DNA from: Azolla pinnata
Lineage: Eukaryota > Streptophyta > Polypodiopsida > Salviniales > Salviniaceae
Length of the DNA stretch: 39,061 nt
NCBI GenBank assembly: GCA_037176905.1
Contig: JBBBWG010019889.1
Span: 19,299-58,359 of the forward strand
Direction: 5' to 3'
Positions 19,828 through 30,300 of this stretch are shown in pieces. The notes under the pieces were generated by a model. It was not told where the DNA came from, did not search any database, and was given only the letters and a program-made list of their open reading frames with translations. The translations under genes and the position numbers were made by a program. The stretch's first letter is position 1; each line of letters starts with the position of its first letter.

Positions 19828-22179
19828 TCACAAATGTTTACTATTTGGCTGATTTTTACAGTCAGTATATTTCTGTCTCATCAGATCCATCTTTTCGGCA
19901 TCTTCTTGCATACCGGCTGCAGCAAAAATGTTGGACATGAGGACATAAGCTGGAGCACAACTACTATCCAACTGAATTGTCTGATCAAAAGCCGAGAGTC
20001 CGAGCTTCACGTTTCCCCATTTTTTGCAGGCACCCAACAATGCCACCCAGACAGCAGGAAAATCAGAAGATGGAGCCGCCTTAATAACTGACAGCGCCGC
20101 ATCGAAGTTTCCTCCACTACCGAACACCACCACCATGCAAGTCAGGTGCTCTATGCATGGAGTGATTCCATGTTCTCTAGACATGAACTGGAAAAGCTGT
20201 TCGGCTTCATCCAATAGCCCCGAATGATAACATGCACTAAGAACACACAAGAATGTGACCTCGTCCGGAGAATGACCCTCCGTTTGCATTCGTTTAAAAC
20301 ACTCCAGAGCTTCGTACCCGTGCCCCTGCTGTGCATATCCTGCAATTAGCGCAGACCACGATACCACGTTTCGCACGGGAAGCTCTTCTAGAACTTGTTG
20401 TGCCTTTGCAAGCATACCGCATCTAGCGTACATATCGACCAAAGCAGTGCCAAGGGCGATATCCTTGTCCAACAAACCCCGACTCGCAATCTCGTCATGG
20501 ATTTGCTTGCCCTTGTCTATGGCCCCTGTATTGCCGCATGCCTTCAACATGCAGATGAAGGTTACTGAATCTGGCGGCAACCCTTCATATTGCATCTTCT
20601 CAAAGCAGTTAAGTGCTTCGTGGCCTTGTCCTTGATCAGTATAGCCAGCAATTAGCACAGACCAGGAGACAGCATGTCGGTCAGGGCAGTTCTCGAGAAT
20701 TTGTTGTGCCATGCCAAGCTCGCCACATTTGGCATACATATTCACTAATGCAGTGGCAAGAGTAACATTCTTCTTCAGGATGTCGAGTTTCGTGACATCT
20801 TTATGAATTTGTTTGCCCTTGTCTATGGAACCTGTCTTCCCACATGCTTTCAAGACACAAACGTAAGTCACTGTATCTGGAGGGACACCTTCACTTTGCA
20901 TTCGTTCAAAACAATCAAGTACCTCCGCAGCTTTTCCTTGTTCGGCATACACTGATATCAAGGCATTCCAAACAACTACATTTCGGACACAAAGCTCTTC
21001 TAGAACTTCTTGTGCTTTTGCAAGCATATTACATTTGGCATACATATCCACCAAAGCATTTCCAATCACAACATCCTTCTCCAACAACCCCCTTTTCCTA
21101 ATCTCATCATGAATTTGTTTACCCTTATCTATAGCCCTCAGCTTTCCACAAACCTTCAGGATGCAAATGAAGGTGACAGCATTTGGAGAGATACCCTCAC
21201 TTTGCATTTGTTCAAAACAATTCAATGCTTCCTGGCATTGATCTTGGTCAGCATACCCTGCAATCAGTGCTGACCATGAAATTACATTACGTACAGGTAG
21301 CTCTTCCAGAACTTTGTGTGCTTTAGAAAGCACCCCACATTTAACATACATGTCCACCAACGCAGTGCCAAGCACAATATCTTTCTTCAGCAAGCCATTT
21401 TCCACAACATGATCATGGATTTGTTCGCCCCAATGTATATTTCCCTTGCTTCCACATGCTCTCAACAGGGAAATGAATGTAACCGTATCAGGAGAGTGGC
21501 CTTCTCTTTGCATAAGTTCAAAACATTTGAAAGCTTCATCACCTTGCCCTTGTTGGGCATACCCTGTGATTAATGCAGACCAAGACACAACATCACGGAC
21601 AGGAAGCTCTTCAAGTACTTTTCGTGCTTTTCCAAGCATACCGCATTTGGCATACATATCAATCAAGGCATTTCCAAGCATAATATCACCCAGCAACAAA
21701 CCCCGATTAGCAATCTCTTCATGAACCTGTTTTCCCTTTTCAATGGATCGAGTGCTTCCACATGCCCTCAATATACAAAGAAACGTGACTGCATCAGGAG
21801 AGAGACCTTCTTTTTGCATACTTTCAAAACAATTTAATGCTTCTTCGCATTGATTTTTGCTGACATAGCCTGTAATTAATGCATTCCACACTATTACATT
21901 ACGATTAGGAAGATCTTCGAGCACCTGAAATGCTTGCTTAAGAGCACCACACTTTGAATACATACTAATCAAAGAGGTAGCTAGATAAGGACTCCTACCG
22001 AGCAAACCGCTTTTCATAATATTTACATGTATTTTACTACCTCTTTCTATATCTTTCTTTATACCACAGTCCTTCAACACAGCAATGAAAGCAGCATCTT
22101 CCTTATGCTTTCCACTACTGTTACTTCCATTACTTTTCCGAATTGATCCAAAATCAGAGCTTCTTCGTCTGCTAGTCAT
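19828..22179 (-). CDS. PLS-type pentatricopeptide repeat protein, 783 aa, single coding exon
   Basis: The 783-codon intronless frame begins at ATG 22179; an in-frame TAG lies four codons upstream. After a Ser/Arg/Lys-rich leader (about 1-28) come six nearly identical units of about 101 residues (about 30-636), each a P-L-S triplet marked by MYAKCG, VVSWSALIAGYA, EALNCFERMQ and GKQIH. A tail of about 145 residues resembles the E-type extension (HLTCMVVVFGSGGNFDAA, WVALLGACKKWGNVKLG, YVLMSNIFAAAGMQEDAEKM). There is no DYW deaminase domain. PLS-class PPR proteins bind organellar RNA one base per repeat and usually guide C-to-U (in ferns also U-to-C) editing, with the deaminase supplied in cis or in trans. 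The leader could be an organelle transit peptide, but I cannot verify this. It is a tandem paralogue of the PPR gene at 23164-25458. Confidence 0.93.
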   Translation of the reverse strand: MTSRRRSSDFGSIRKSNGSNSSGKHKEDAAFIAVLKDCGIKKDIERGSKIHVNIMKSGLLGRSPYLATSLISMYSKCGALKQAFQVLEDLPNRNVIVWNALITGYVSKNQCEEALNCFESMQKEGLSPDAVTFLCILRACGSTRSIEKGKQVHEEIANRGLLLGDIMLGNALIDMYAKCGMLGKARKVLEELPVRDVVSWSALITGYAQQGQGDEAFKCFELMQREGHSPDTVTFISLLRACGSKGNIHWGEQIHDHVVENGLLKKDIVLGTALVDMYVKCGVLSKAHKVLEELPVRNVISWSALIAGYADQDQCQEALNCFEQMQSEGISPNAVTFICILKVCGKLRAIDKGKQIHDEIRKRGLLEKDVVIGNALVDMYAKCNMLAKAQEVLEELCVRNVVVWNALISVYAEQGKAAEVLDCFERMQSEGVPPDTVTYVCVLKACGKTGSIDKGKQIHKDVTKLDILKKNVTLATALVNMYAKCGELGMAQQILENCPDRHAVSWSVLIAGYTDQGQGHEALNCFEKMQYEGLPPDSVTFICMLKACGNTGAIDKGKQIHDEIASRGLLDKDIALGTALVDMYARCGMLAKAQQVLEELPVRNVVSWSALIAGYAQQGHGYEALECFKRMQTEGHSPDEVTFLCVLSACYHSGLLDEAEQLFQFMSREHGITPCIEHLTCMVVVFGSGGNFDAALSVIKAAPSSDFPAVWVALLGACKKWGNVKLGLSAFDQTIQLDSSCAPAYVLMSNIFAAAGMQEDAEKMDLMRQKYTDCKNQPNSKHL

Positions 22180-22279
22180 ATTTAAGCTGTTCTAGTTTGT
22201 GTGTTGAGGAAACATATGGATTGTCACTTACGTCCTTTTGTTTTGCATTTCCATGAGTAGATGAAGAGTCCCCATTCAT
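22172..22279 (-). other. Upstream ORF overlapping the PPR start codon
   Basis: A 35-codon frame starts at ATG 22279 and ends at the TAG formed inside the PPR start region (ATGACTAG). It lies just after an acceptor-like TTTTGCAG (exon start about 22289). It also contains a donor-like GTAAGT at about 22231, but the intron that could follow would be very short. If transcribed, it would be a translation-limiting uORF. Expression is unknown. Confidence 0.4.
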
Positions 22280-22289
22280 CAGTTTAACC

Positions 22290-23163
22290 TGCAAAATGTT
22301 AATACAAGTGTTATCCTCACATACACAAGTGTGCAATTAAAATTTTTGTATATCAAATGAAGACATCATATTGACAATTCATAATCATTCACGCTCGTTC
22401 CCATGCTTGTTGTATATCCATTTCCATTGATGTAGGAGATGGTTTGGTTTTAGTCATAGACATCATACTTATCATCGTCAATCTTGGTGCACACATGTAA
22501 CCTTGTTTCTATTCCTATAGAAGAAGATCGAGTCAGAAATAGTAATTTCTGCATGCACAGTCCAATCACTTTTAAGACTTCAGGGAATAAAAGGCATCCT
22601 TGTCTTTAGATGATATAATGCAAGAGCCTAGTATAGCCAAATCAAATCATAATCACATTTTCATCTTTGCATAGATTATGCCACTTGAGATAACATGAAA
22701 ATATGGCCTTACGCTGACTGCCCCTGAGGTGAGCTGACCATTACCAGCAGGAATGTGACATCAACGTCTCTTTTACAAACACCATAAAAAGTTCCGCCGA
22801 CCGCCATGAAGCATTCATATATCTGTTGTATCTTCAAATGTCTCGATGGGAAACCCTTATCCGCATTGAGTCTAGGTGACACGCCGATGATGATGAGCGT
22901 AAAGACTAGGTCTGATGATCCTCGGAGATTAGATGTATGCCCGGTTGAGGTGGTAAGAGCAGAACTGGGCCTCGAGTTTGTGAAAACAAGAATATTGCAG
23001 ATCAAGGGTGATGGGACTGGTGACTCACGCAAGAGCTTTGCATGTCAAAAGTGGGCTCGTGGCTCGCTCCGGGTGACCCGGTATACATGCACAGTTCGCC
23101 AATGGAAAATAAGTACCCACCCACTGTGAAACCTTGTCAAAATACATCAATATGTAGCTGTGG
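22290..23163. other. Spacer between the two PPR genes, with an unassigned open region
   Basis: The part up to about 22700 is AT-rich and probably holds the 5' intron or promoter of the downstream PPR gene. From 22700 to 23130 base composition is more balanced and both strands are open (22806-23129 plus, 23032-22709 minus). The plus frame contains DPRRLDVCPVEVVRAELGLE and LQIKGDGTGDSR, which look protein-like, but I recognise no family. It may be a remnant of a mobile element. Confidence 0.35.
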
Positions 23164-25458
23164 CTACTCACTTCCAGCATATCCAAATATTAAATCCTCC
23201 CTTCTCCCAAAGATTATTGACCTCATAGCTTCAGCCTTTTCTGCATCTTTTTGCATATCGGCATCCACAAAAATACCAGCCATAAGTGCATATGCTGTGG
23301 CACAGTTACTATCTAGTTGTACAGCCTGGTTGAAAGCCAACCTCCCAAGCTTCACATTGCCCCATTTCCCACAAGAACCCAATACTGCAAGCCAAATAGC
23401 AAGATGGTCAGAAGAGGGCATAGCCTCGATTAATGACACTGCTCTGTCAAAATGTCCTGAAGAACCAAAAACTACAATCATGGAAATATTGTGTTCTAAG
23501 TTAGGTGAAATACCATATTTTGTTTGCATATTCTCGAAAAGCATTTGTGCCTCATCCATTAGACCAGAGTGATTGCATGCACTCAAAACACACAAGAATG
23601 TGACTGCATTTGGCAAAACGCCCTCATTTTGCATGAATTTGAGACAATCGAGTGCCTCAAGACCTTGCCCATGTTGAGAATAGCCTGCAAGCAATGCATT
23701 CCAAGAAACTGTATTGCGTTCAGGAAGCTCTTCAAACACAACCTTTGCTTTTGCCAGCATACCACATTTCGCATACATATCTACCAATGCTGTTCCGAGC
23801 ACAATGTCATTCTCCAACAATCCCTTACTTACAATGATGTCATGAATATTTTCACCTTTCTCTATAGCTCCTGTGCTCCCACATGCCTTCAAGATGGAAA
23901 CGAAGGTAACTGGATCAGGGGACAGACCCTCACTTTGCATTCGTTCAAAACAGTTCAATGCTTCGTGAGCTTGTTCTTGCTGCGTATACCCTGTAATTAG
24001 TGCACACCAAGTAACTATGCTCCGGATTGGAAGCTCCTCCAATATTTCTTGTGCTTTAGAAAGAGCTCCACATTTGGCATACATGTCCACCAAAGCAGTG
24101 CCAAGTGTTTCATCTTCTCTTAGTAAATCCCGCGATAAAATCTCTCCATGAATCTGTTTTCCCTTCTCTAAAGCTTCTGAAATGCCACAAGCCTTCAAAA
24201 TGCAGATGAAAGTTACTGAATCAGGGAAGAGGCCCTCATTTTGCATTCGATAGAAAGATGTCAATGCTTCATAAGTTTGGCCCTCTTCAGCATATCCTGC
24301 AATTATCACATTCCAAGATATTGTGTCTCGCAAAGTAAGCTCCTCCAATACTTTCTGTGCCTTTGAAAGGACACCACATTTGGCATACATATCCACCAAA
24401 GCATTACCAAGCATAATGTTCTTTTCTAGCAAGCCGCTTCTCATAATTTCCTCATGGATTTGTTTGCCCTTATCTATGGCCCGAGTATGCCCACAAACAC
24501 TCAAGATCAAAATGAAGGTGAGAGCATTAGGAGGGAGACCGTCATTTTGCATCCATTCGAAACAAGTCCATGCTTCGTGCACTCGTCCTTGTTGTACATA
24601 TCCTGTGATTAATGTATTCCAAGTGACGATATCTCGTAGTGGTATCTCTCCAAACACTTGTTGTGCTTTCATAAGGTCACCACATTTCACATACATATCT
24701 ACCAAAGCATTTCCAAGAATGCCATCCTTCTCTAACAACCCTTCGTTGACAATCTGTTTGTGAATCTCTTTACCCCAATCAATTGCTTGTGCACTACCAC
24801 ATGCCTTAAGAAGGCACACGAAAGTGATGGCATCTGGAGAGAAACCCTCACTTTGCATCCGTTCAAAACAAATCAATGCATCATGACCTTGACCATGGTC
24901 AGCATACCCAGCAATTAATGAAGACCAAGAGATAATGTTTCGAACATGAAGGTCCTCGAGAACTTGTTGTGCCATGGCAAGCTTACCGCATTTGGAATAC
25001 ATATAAACTAATGCACCGCCGAGCATAACATCTTCGTTCAACAAACACATACTATGAATCTCGCTGTGAGTTTGTTTGCCTCTGTCTATATCTCTCACTT
25101 TCCCACATGCCTTCAAGATAGAAGTGAAAATTACTGCATCTGGAGTGATACACTCGCTTTGCATCCTTTTAAAGCCTTCCAAGGCTTCTTGACCGCGGTC
25201 CATTTCCATGTATCCTCCAATGAGAGCAGACCAAGAGCCTATATAGCGAACTGGAAGCTCTTCGAGTACTTTTTGAGCTTTTGTGAGGTTGCCACATTTG
25301 GCATACATATTGATTATTGCACTTGCTACATAAGGGTTCTTTTCGAGTGACAATCCGCTTCTTATGATACTTTCATGTATGAAGGTACCCTGACAAATAT
25401 CCTTCTTCTTTGCACAAGCCTTGAGCATGGACATGCAACCCTGCTCAAAGCTTTCCAT
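23164..25458 (-). CDS. PLS-type pentatricopeptide repeat protein, 764 aa, single coding exon
   Basis: The frame runs from ATG 25458 to a stop at 23164, with an in-frame TAA upstream. It starts straight into the repeats (GCMSMLKACAKKKDI) with no leader, so an organelle transit peptide is either missing or encoded by an unseen upstream exon. Six P-L-S triplets of about 101 residues carry MYAKCG, WSALIGGY, EALNCFERMQSEGLSPD and KQIH in each unit. The tail is E-like (NISMIVVFGSSGHFDRAVSL, WLAVLGSCGKWGNVKLGRLA, YALMAGIFVDADMQKDAEKA) and no DYW domain follows. Its expected role is sequence-specific RNA binding in plastids or mitochondria. It is on the same strand as the neighbouring PPR gene and is built the same way, so the pair arose by tandem duplication, but the repeats have diverged enough for different RNA targets. 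A copied exon of the ASHH1-like gene lies about 95 bases upstream. Confidence 0.92.
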   Translation of the reverse strand: MESFEQGCMSMLKACAKKKDICQGTFIHESIIRSGLSLEKNPYVASAIINMYAKCGNLTKAQKVLEELPVRYIGSWSALIGGYMEMDRGQEALEGFKRMQSECITPDAVIFTSILKACGKVRDIDRGKQTHSEIHSMCLLNEDVMLGGALVYMYSKCGKLAMAQQVLEDLHVRNIISWSSLIAGYADHGQGHDALICFERMQSEGFSPDAITFVCLLKACGSAQAIDWGKEIHKQIVNEGLLEKDGILGNALVDMYVKCGDLMKAQQVFGEIPLRDIVTWNTLITGYVQQGRVHEAWTCFEWMQNDGLPPNALTFILILSVCGHTRAIDKGKQIHEEIMRSGLLEKNIMLGNALVDMYAKCGVLSKAQKVLEELTLRDTISWNVIIAGYAEEGQTYEALTSFYRMQNEGLFPDSVTFICILKACGISEALEKGKQIHGEILSRDLLREDETLGTALVDMYAKCGALSKAQEILEELPIRSIVTWCALITGYTQQEQAHEALNCFERMQSEGLSPDPVTFVSILKACGSTGAIEKGENIHDIIVSKGLLENDIVLGTALVDMYAKCGMLAKAKVVFEELPERNTVSWNALLAGYSQHGQGLEALDCLKFMQNEGVLPNAVTFLCVLSACNHSGLMDEAQMLFENMQTKYGISPNLEHNISMIVVFGSSGHFDRAVSLIEAMPSSDHLAIWLAVLGSCGKWGNVKLGRLAFNQAVQLDSNCATAYALMAGIFVDADMQKDAEKAEAMRSIIFGRREDLIFGYAGSE

Positions 25459-25499
25459 AGCTTTGTCCTCATGGAGCCATCGTTTCTCATGAGCTTGGC

Positions 25500-25680
25500 T
25501 TTACATTGTTGTAAATGAAATTGTTTTTAAAGAAGTTAACAAGCAAGCTTACCCACGATGAACAAATCCATTGCAGTCTGTGTGTGTAGATGAAAGAGGA
25601 ACAGCAAAATGGACCTACTGCCAAAGCATAGACAACAACGACTCTTTTAGTCATCAGCCGCAAAGCAAAGCAAAAAAAAA
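25500..25680 (-). pseudogene. Copied ASHH1 exon 3 with both flanking intron ends
   Basis: Bases 25617-25553 align along all 65 bases with exon 3 of the ASHH1-like gene (11944-11880). The peptide would be .VHFAVPLSSTHTDCNGFVHRG against [19 protein letters not shown]. The acceptor (GGCAG) and donor (CGTGG|GTAAGCTTGC) are kept, and similarity reaches into both introns (about 25500-25680 against 11835-12000). In the ASHH1 frame the first codon is TAG instead of CTG, so the original frame is closed. The fragment stands just 5' of the PPR gene starting at 25458 and might serve as a non-coding 5' exon. Confidence 0.85.
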
Positions 25681-25830
25681 AAAACGAAATTAAGAACTAG
25701 ACATCCGATCCACAAGCATCACAATCATGCAGATGAATCAGAATGGCAAAATAAACCTGAGTTCACGCATTCGTCCGTGCAACAATTCACAACTCCCAGC
25801 CTGGGCGAGCTCTTCGGATTTCCATTTCAA

Positions 25831-26072
25831 TCAAGTGACGCAGTTGAATCTGGTTTCATGAATGAGCGGAACGATCAAAGTATCAGTTTCCAGTGCCAAA
25901 TCAAGCATTGGATTGTCATGGATCTTGAACTTGTGGAGATTCTTTTTTGAACCACTGAGGCAAACTTTCTTCTTGCCCACAAAACACCCAGACAAGAGGA
26001 CCATTGGCCATCCATCCAAATGAAAACCTCGTCATCGAATCGTGGCTCAACCTCGTGGGTCTTACGATGCAA
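25831..26072 (-). pseudogene. Possible frameshifted coding remnant
   Basis: Two overlapping minus frames (26072-25875 and 26019-25831) join into one plausible protein-like stretch, with RFDDEVFIWMDG in the first and LSGCFVGKKKVCLSGSKKNL then LDLALETDTLIVPLIH in the second. A single frame change near 26015 would connect them. I cannot name a family. It could equally be chance open frame in balanced-composition DNA. Confidence 0.25.
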
Positions 26073-26209
26073 GGTTTAGGATGCAATAGGCACGAGATTA
26101 ATCCGACAATCTTGTCGTCTCGCTATGGTTTTTAGTGGGTCTTACGATGCGAGGTTTAGAATGCAATATGCACGAGATTAATCTGGCATTCTTGTCATCT
26201 CGCTATGGT
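26055..26209. repeat. 80-base tandem duplication
   Basis: Two copies start gtgggtcttacgatgc at 26055 and 26135 and both end ctcgctatggttt, with about eight differences. Confidence 0.92.
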
Positions 26210-27200
26210 TTAGCCCTGGGCATACTCACCGGTTGGGTTACTTCATGATGTTTAACAACCTTAGGCTTGAATCGATGTGATTTTATGATTCAATGTGTAA
26301 ATCAACCCTGACACGACAGGAGAAGTTTGAGTTCGAACAAGGGCAAAAGATGCACGGTAGGTGCTGCCTGTTCCGAAGCCATAGGTAAGGACAAGTGTTT
26401 GGAGCTTCATGAGGATTTGTTTTGTGCTATGCGAGTCTTCTGTTGGGCCTAGTTTCCATCAAATCGTAGTTGTGTCGGCATTAGTGGCACCATTTCTAGA
26501 TGATTTAAATTGATTGCATATTGATCAGGGCTTATCATTGCCAATAATGGAGTCGCGAGTTGCTCGAGCCCTTTAGATCGGCAGTAATGGAACCATCCAT
26601 AAATTACCTGAGGCCATGGGCCCTTTCCATCATCGAGGATGGAGCCATAAGTTAGAAAAGGTTCTGGGGGCTCTCAAAAGTCCTCATAAACTAAACCCAC
26701 CAAGTTTCCATGTCGCAAACAGATAAAAAAAAAACAAACACAAACTTCGGCTCGACAAATCAAGAGGAACGCTTCTTTTCGAAGCATGACTTCAGAACGT
26801 TGAAACCTGTAATGTTTTGATACACCGCCATCGTATGCACATGCGCATCACAAAGGAGCAACACCCCCCCGCCAAGGCATGCAATGCAAATAAAATGTTC
26901 GACGACTGTTTGACACTGCACACGAAGATTTGGAGATTTGGTGTAATCGGAGCCATCAGGCTCTGGTGCAGGGCTCGATCGAAATGCAAACGAATTCCCG
27001 CACCCTCGAATCGGTCTCGACATAATTCAATTACATATTGTCGATCTATCGTTCACCTGCATCTATCGACGATATTATCAGATCATTGATCTGATCAAGA
27101 GCCATGGAAGCTTCTAATCTGATCAAAACAAATCCTCTCTTGCTGTAAGTTTGAGCCATGGAAGCTTCTAATCAGATCAAAAGGAGTTTTGTTTAAGAAG

Positions 27201-27208
27201 ACAAGAAG

Positions 27209-27239
<31 letters not shown>
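27201..27239. repeat. GAA microsatellite upstream of the acyl-CoA-binding protein gene
   Basis: An uninterrupted run of about twelve GAA triplets lies 140 bases before the ATG at 27381. More GAAG-rich sequence follows to 27330, probably in the transcribed leader. A minus-strand poly-Leu frame through it is an artefact. Confidence 0.9.
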
Positions 27240-27380
27240 TTTAAAGAAGAGCAGGAAAACTAAGAAACAGAGAGGAAAGGGAAGCAAGTAGCAGAAGAAG
27301 CAGAAGAAGAAGGAGGAAGAGAAGGGCGAGCGAGAAAGAAACGAGAGCGAGCTTGCCTGCAGTGCAAAGAAGGATCATCC

Positions 27381-30300
27381 ATGGTTCCTTCGTATCCCAA
27401 CCGGTTCCTGTCTGCAGCTGCTTATGCTGGCTTTGCTTCCAACGGCTCTCCCTCTTCTTCTTTATCATCTCCGCCTCTCCCTCGCTTCTCTCACGAATCC
27501 TCCCTCATACTCTTCGCACTCTATCAACAGGTATAACATCTCTAAGATTCTTCTGTATTTCGTACGATTATCACTGTAGGAAGTTGTCATTATTGTTGTT
27601 CTGCATTCGCCTAATTCCAAACCGGCTCCGGCAATGGCGAATTCTATTTGATTTTGTCATATTTTTATCAGAGCTTGGCTAGATCTAGGGCGTCTTTATC
27701 GCGCTTCTTCTTCTTTTTTTCGATTCTAATGCACTATTTTTTTCTCGTGTTCTTGATTATTTGACATTCGTCTGAAAATTTTCTGATGATACTTCATGTT
27801 TCATTCATTCATTTATTTATTCTGAAATCTTCTAATTCAAGATCAGATCCAATAATGGAGATTTTTTTTCTAATTTTTGCGCAATTTCATTGGAATGCGG
27901 TAGGATCTGAAATTTCTCCATCAGGATTCTTCTTCGCTTTTATTTGTTTCTGATGCAAAAAATATATGTTTTGTTCATATAATTAAAAATCTTTGATCTT
28001 GTTTCTCAAATTTTATGTCGATGCAAAATGTTGCCTTTGCTGTGTATTTATGTTGATTAAAAAAATTCTCTTAAATCTGTAGATGTAATAATTTGTGATT
28101 ATTGTGTGAGTATGATTTTCATTCTGCAACTAGTTTATTATTTTCTGTTCATCCTGCAATTACATGGTTGGTAGTTCTTGCCACTGGTGATTTCCTCTTT
28201 ACGATTTGTTTTCAATGGGAGCATAACAATAGCCTTCAAACTGCAGGCCACAATTGGACCATGTACAGTGCCTAAGCCTCGGAGTAGAAACACATTTGAG
28301 CAAGAAAAATGGAACAGGTAAATAAGATAATTTTAGAAACGCACTCTGATGGTGCTTCATATGTCTCTTTTGAAGATGCTCCGTGCAAAATGAACCTTTG
28401 AAATAACTGAATTTCAAGTAAAAGAAACAACTGGGTGTTGGATAGAATGATCAATGATCGAGATCTACGGTTTTTTCACAATTTGGAAGATGGGATTTTG
28501 TGTAATATCGAAGACACTCTGGTTATCTGTAAATATACAATAATGGGTGGTTTTGCTCATGTGACAAATCTGACAGCAAGCTGACCTGTGAAACACAAAC
28601 TTTGCTCATTGTGAAGCACTTGCCACAGTGTGAATGAGTATTGTAAGCCACCAACTCAAACACTACATAGAAGAGGCTAAATCAGATAGTTCCTTTAAGA
28701 TAGTGGGAATCGTGTGCTAACTGTTTGCCCAATACCACTTATTAGCCGCTTCTTTACTGAGATACAAAATACAAGCATGGTTGATCATGAGACAATTTCC
28801 ACCATGTGAGACATAAGCGTTTGCAGTCAGTGCTATCACTGTATGTAACAGATATCAAAATAGAGGGTGTGTTTTTCCCTGGAAGAGGCTAAAGTTCGTA
28901 CTGCTTTTAACATTTCGGAAATCCAGATCACTTTCCGTGAAAGTAATAGATATAGAAGAATGCTAGAATGAAGCACTGGCTGCGTACTAGTGCTTAGCAG
29001 CCAGTGCTTCCTTCCAGGATTATGCTGAACCTGCTTAATTTTGAAACTGTATTTTGGATGTTGTGTTGGGTATTGCACAAAAATATCAGACAAACAATTT
29101 GCTGATACAAGAGTGGATCAACTGGCTCTCTATTGTATTGATATGAAAAATCTAAAGCCTGACATGTATATGCATACATACACCCGCACACATATATGGA
29201 GTCAATCAACTCATTACTTATTTCCATTATGAGGATCTAATATTCTCGAATAACCACTATGAGTGCTGGTGTCTTTTCACAGCTGGAATGCACTTGCGAA
29301 TATGCCATCTAATGAGGCAATGCGATTGTTTGTGAAGATCTTAGAGGTTTGTCTGTTGTTTCCATTTGGTCAAAAAACATATTCAACTGATTATTAAAAG
29401 GTGAAAAATGGCTATAGGAAGAAGACCCAGCTTGGCTATCGAAAATGCAAGATGTTGCAGCAGAATTGAAGGTAAGTTTTTATTGTTGTGTATGAAGCTC
29501 TTGGAACTCTTGGAATCGATTGTGTTCAAAGTATCACCTTTATGCCAACAGCGGGGTATTCTTCTTATGTTATTTCCTATTTCAAGCTTCTTTTTTGAGG
29601 TTTTCAAGATTTACTCAAATTTTAAGAGTAAGAAAAACAACTGTTCTACCGGTATATTTAATAACCATCATGTTGCATACAAATCTTTCGTTTTTAACAT
29701 ACAAGATACAGCTCTTCTATTAAAAAGAGGACTGATATAAGATCATGGCACACATTGTGCATGCCACCATTTGGGCGATCATAACATCACGAGGGAAATA
29801 AAAATCTTTGCTCTTTAAAAGCCCATTTCAAATCCCTATTCATATCTCTATAGTCATACAATGGAAAGCTATTCCAAAACTGCCAATAGTTGGGTCTCAG
29901 CTTTATGTACGTTTCTGATGTACTTTGCATGGAGTTTCACTCAGCATGTAAGGTATGAATTAAACCATCTGAGATTGCCTTCCCCTTCTCAGCAGCAGTC
30001 TCTTATATATTTCTCAAAACTGAACTTGCATACTAGTGTATTATTAGGTAAGAAACTTTATGACAGTGTCTGCTACTGTCGTAAAAGTAACAGATTCTAA
30101 ATGGGACGTTCCATCTGAAACTTTCTGGTGGATATCTTAAAATGTATCTTAATGATATGTTGAGCCCTGATTACTATATATATTAACCGTAGAGATGGCA
30201 ACTTTGGTAAACACTATATTTCACTGTAGATTACTTACGTAATGTTGCAAATATATGTCCCATGCCAATGCTGTTCCTGAATATTGGTATTCTCTTGGAA

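Larger units (their letters stand above)
25681..27380. other. Intergenic region upstream of the acyl-CoA-binding protein gene
   Basis: This region holds the possible frameshifted minus-strand frame (26072-25831), an 80-base tandem repeat (26055-26209), an imperfect repeat of gagccatggaagcttctaat (27091 and 27152), and a GAA tract (27201-27239). A minus-strand frame at 27023-26760 is open for 87 codons, with CQTVVEHFICIACLGGG-like sequence, but I do not recognise it. The last about 100 bases are probably the promoter and leader of the downstream gene. Confidence 0.4.

Noticed and set aside
20024..21724. Several plus-strand frames of 60-92 codons opposite the first PPR gene
   Set aside because: They recur with the same 101-codon spacing as the PPR units and are antisense shadows of them. 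The same holds for frames opposite the second PPR gene (23042-25350).
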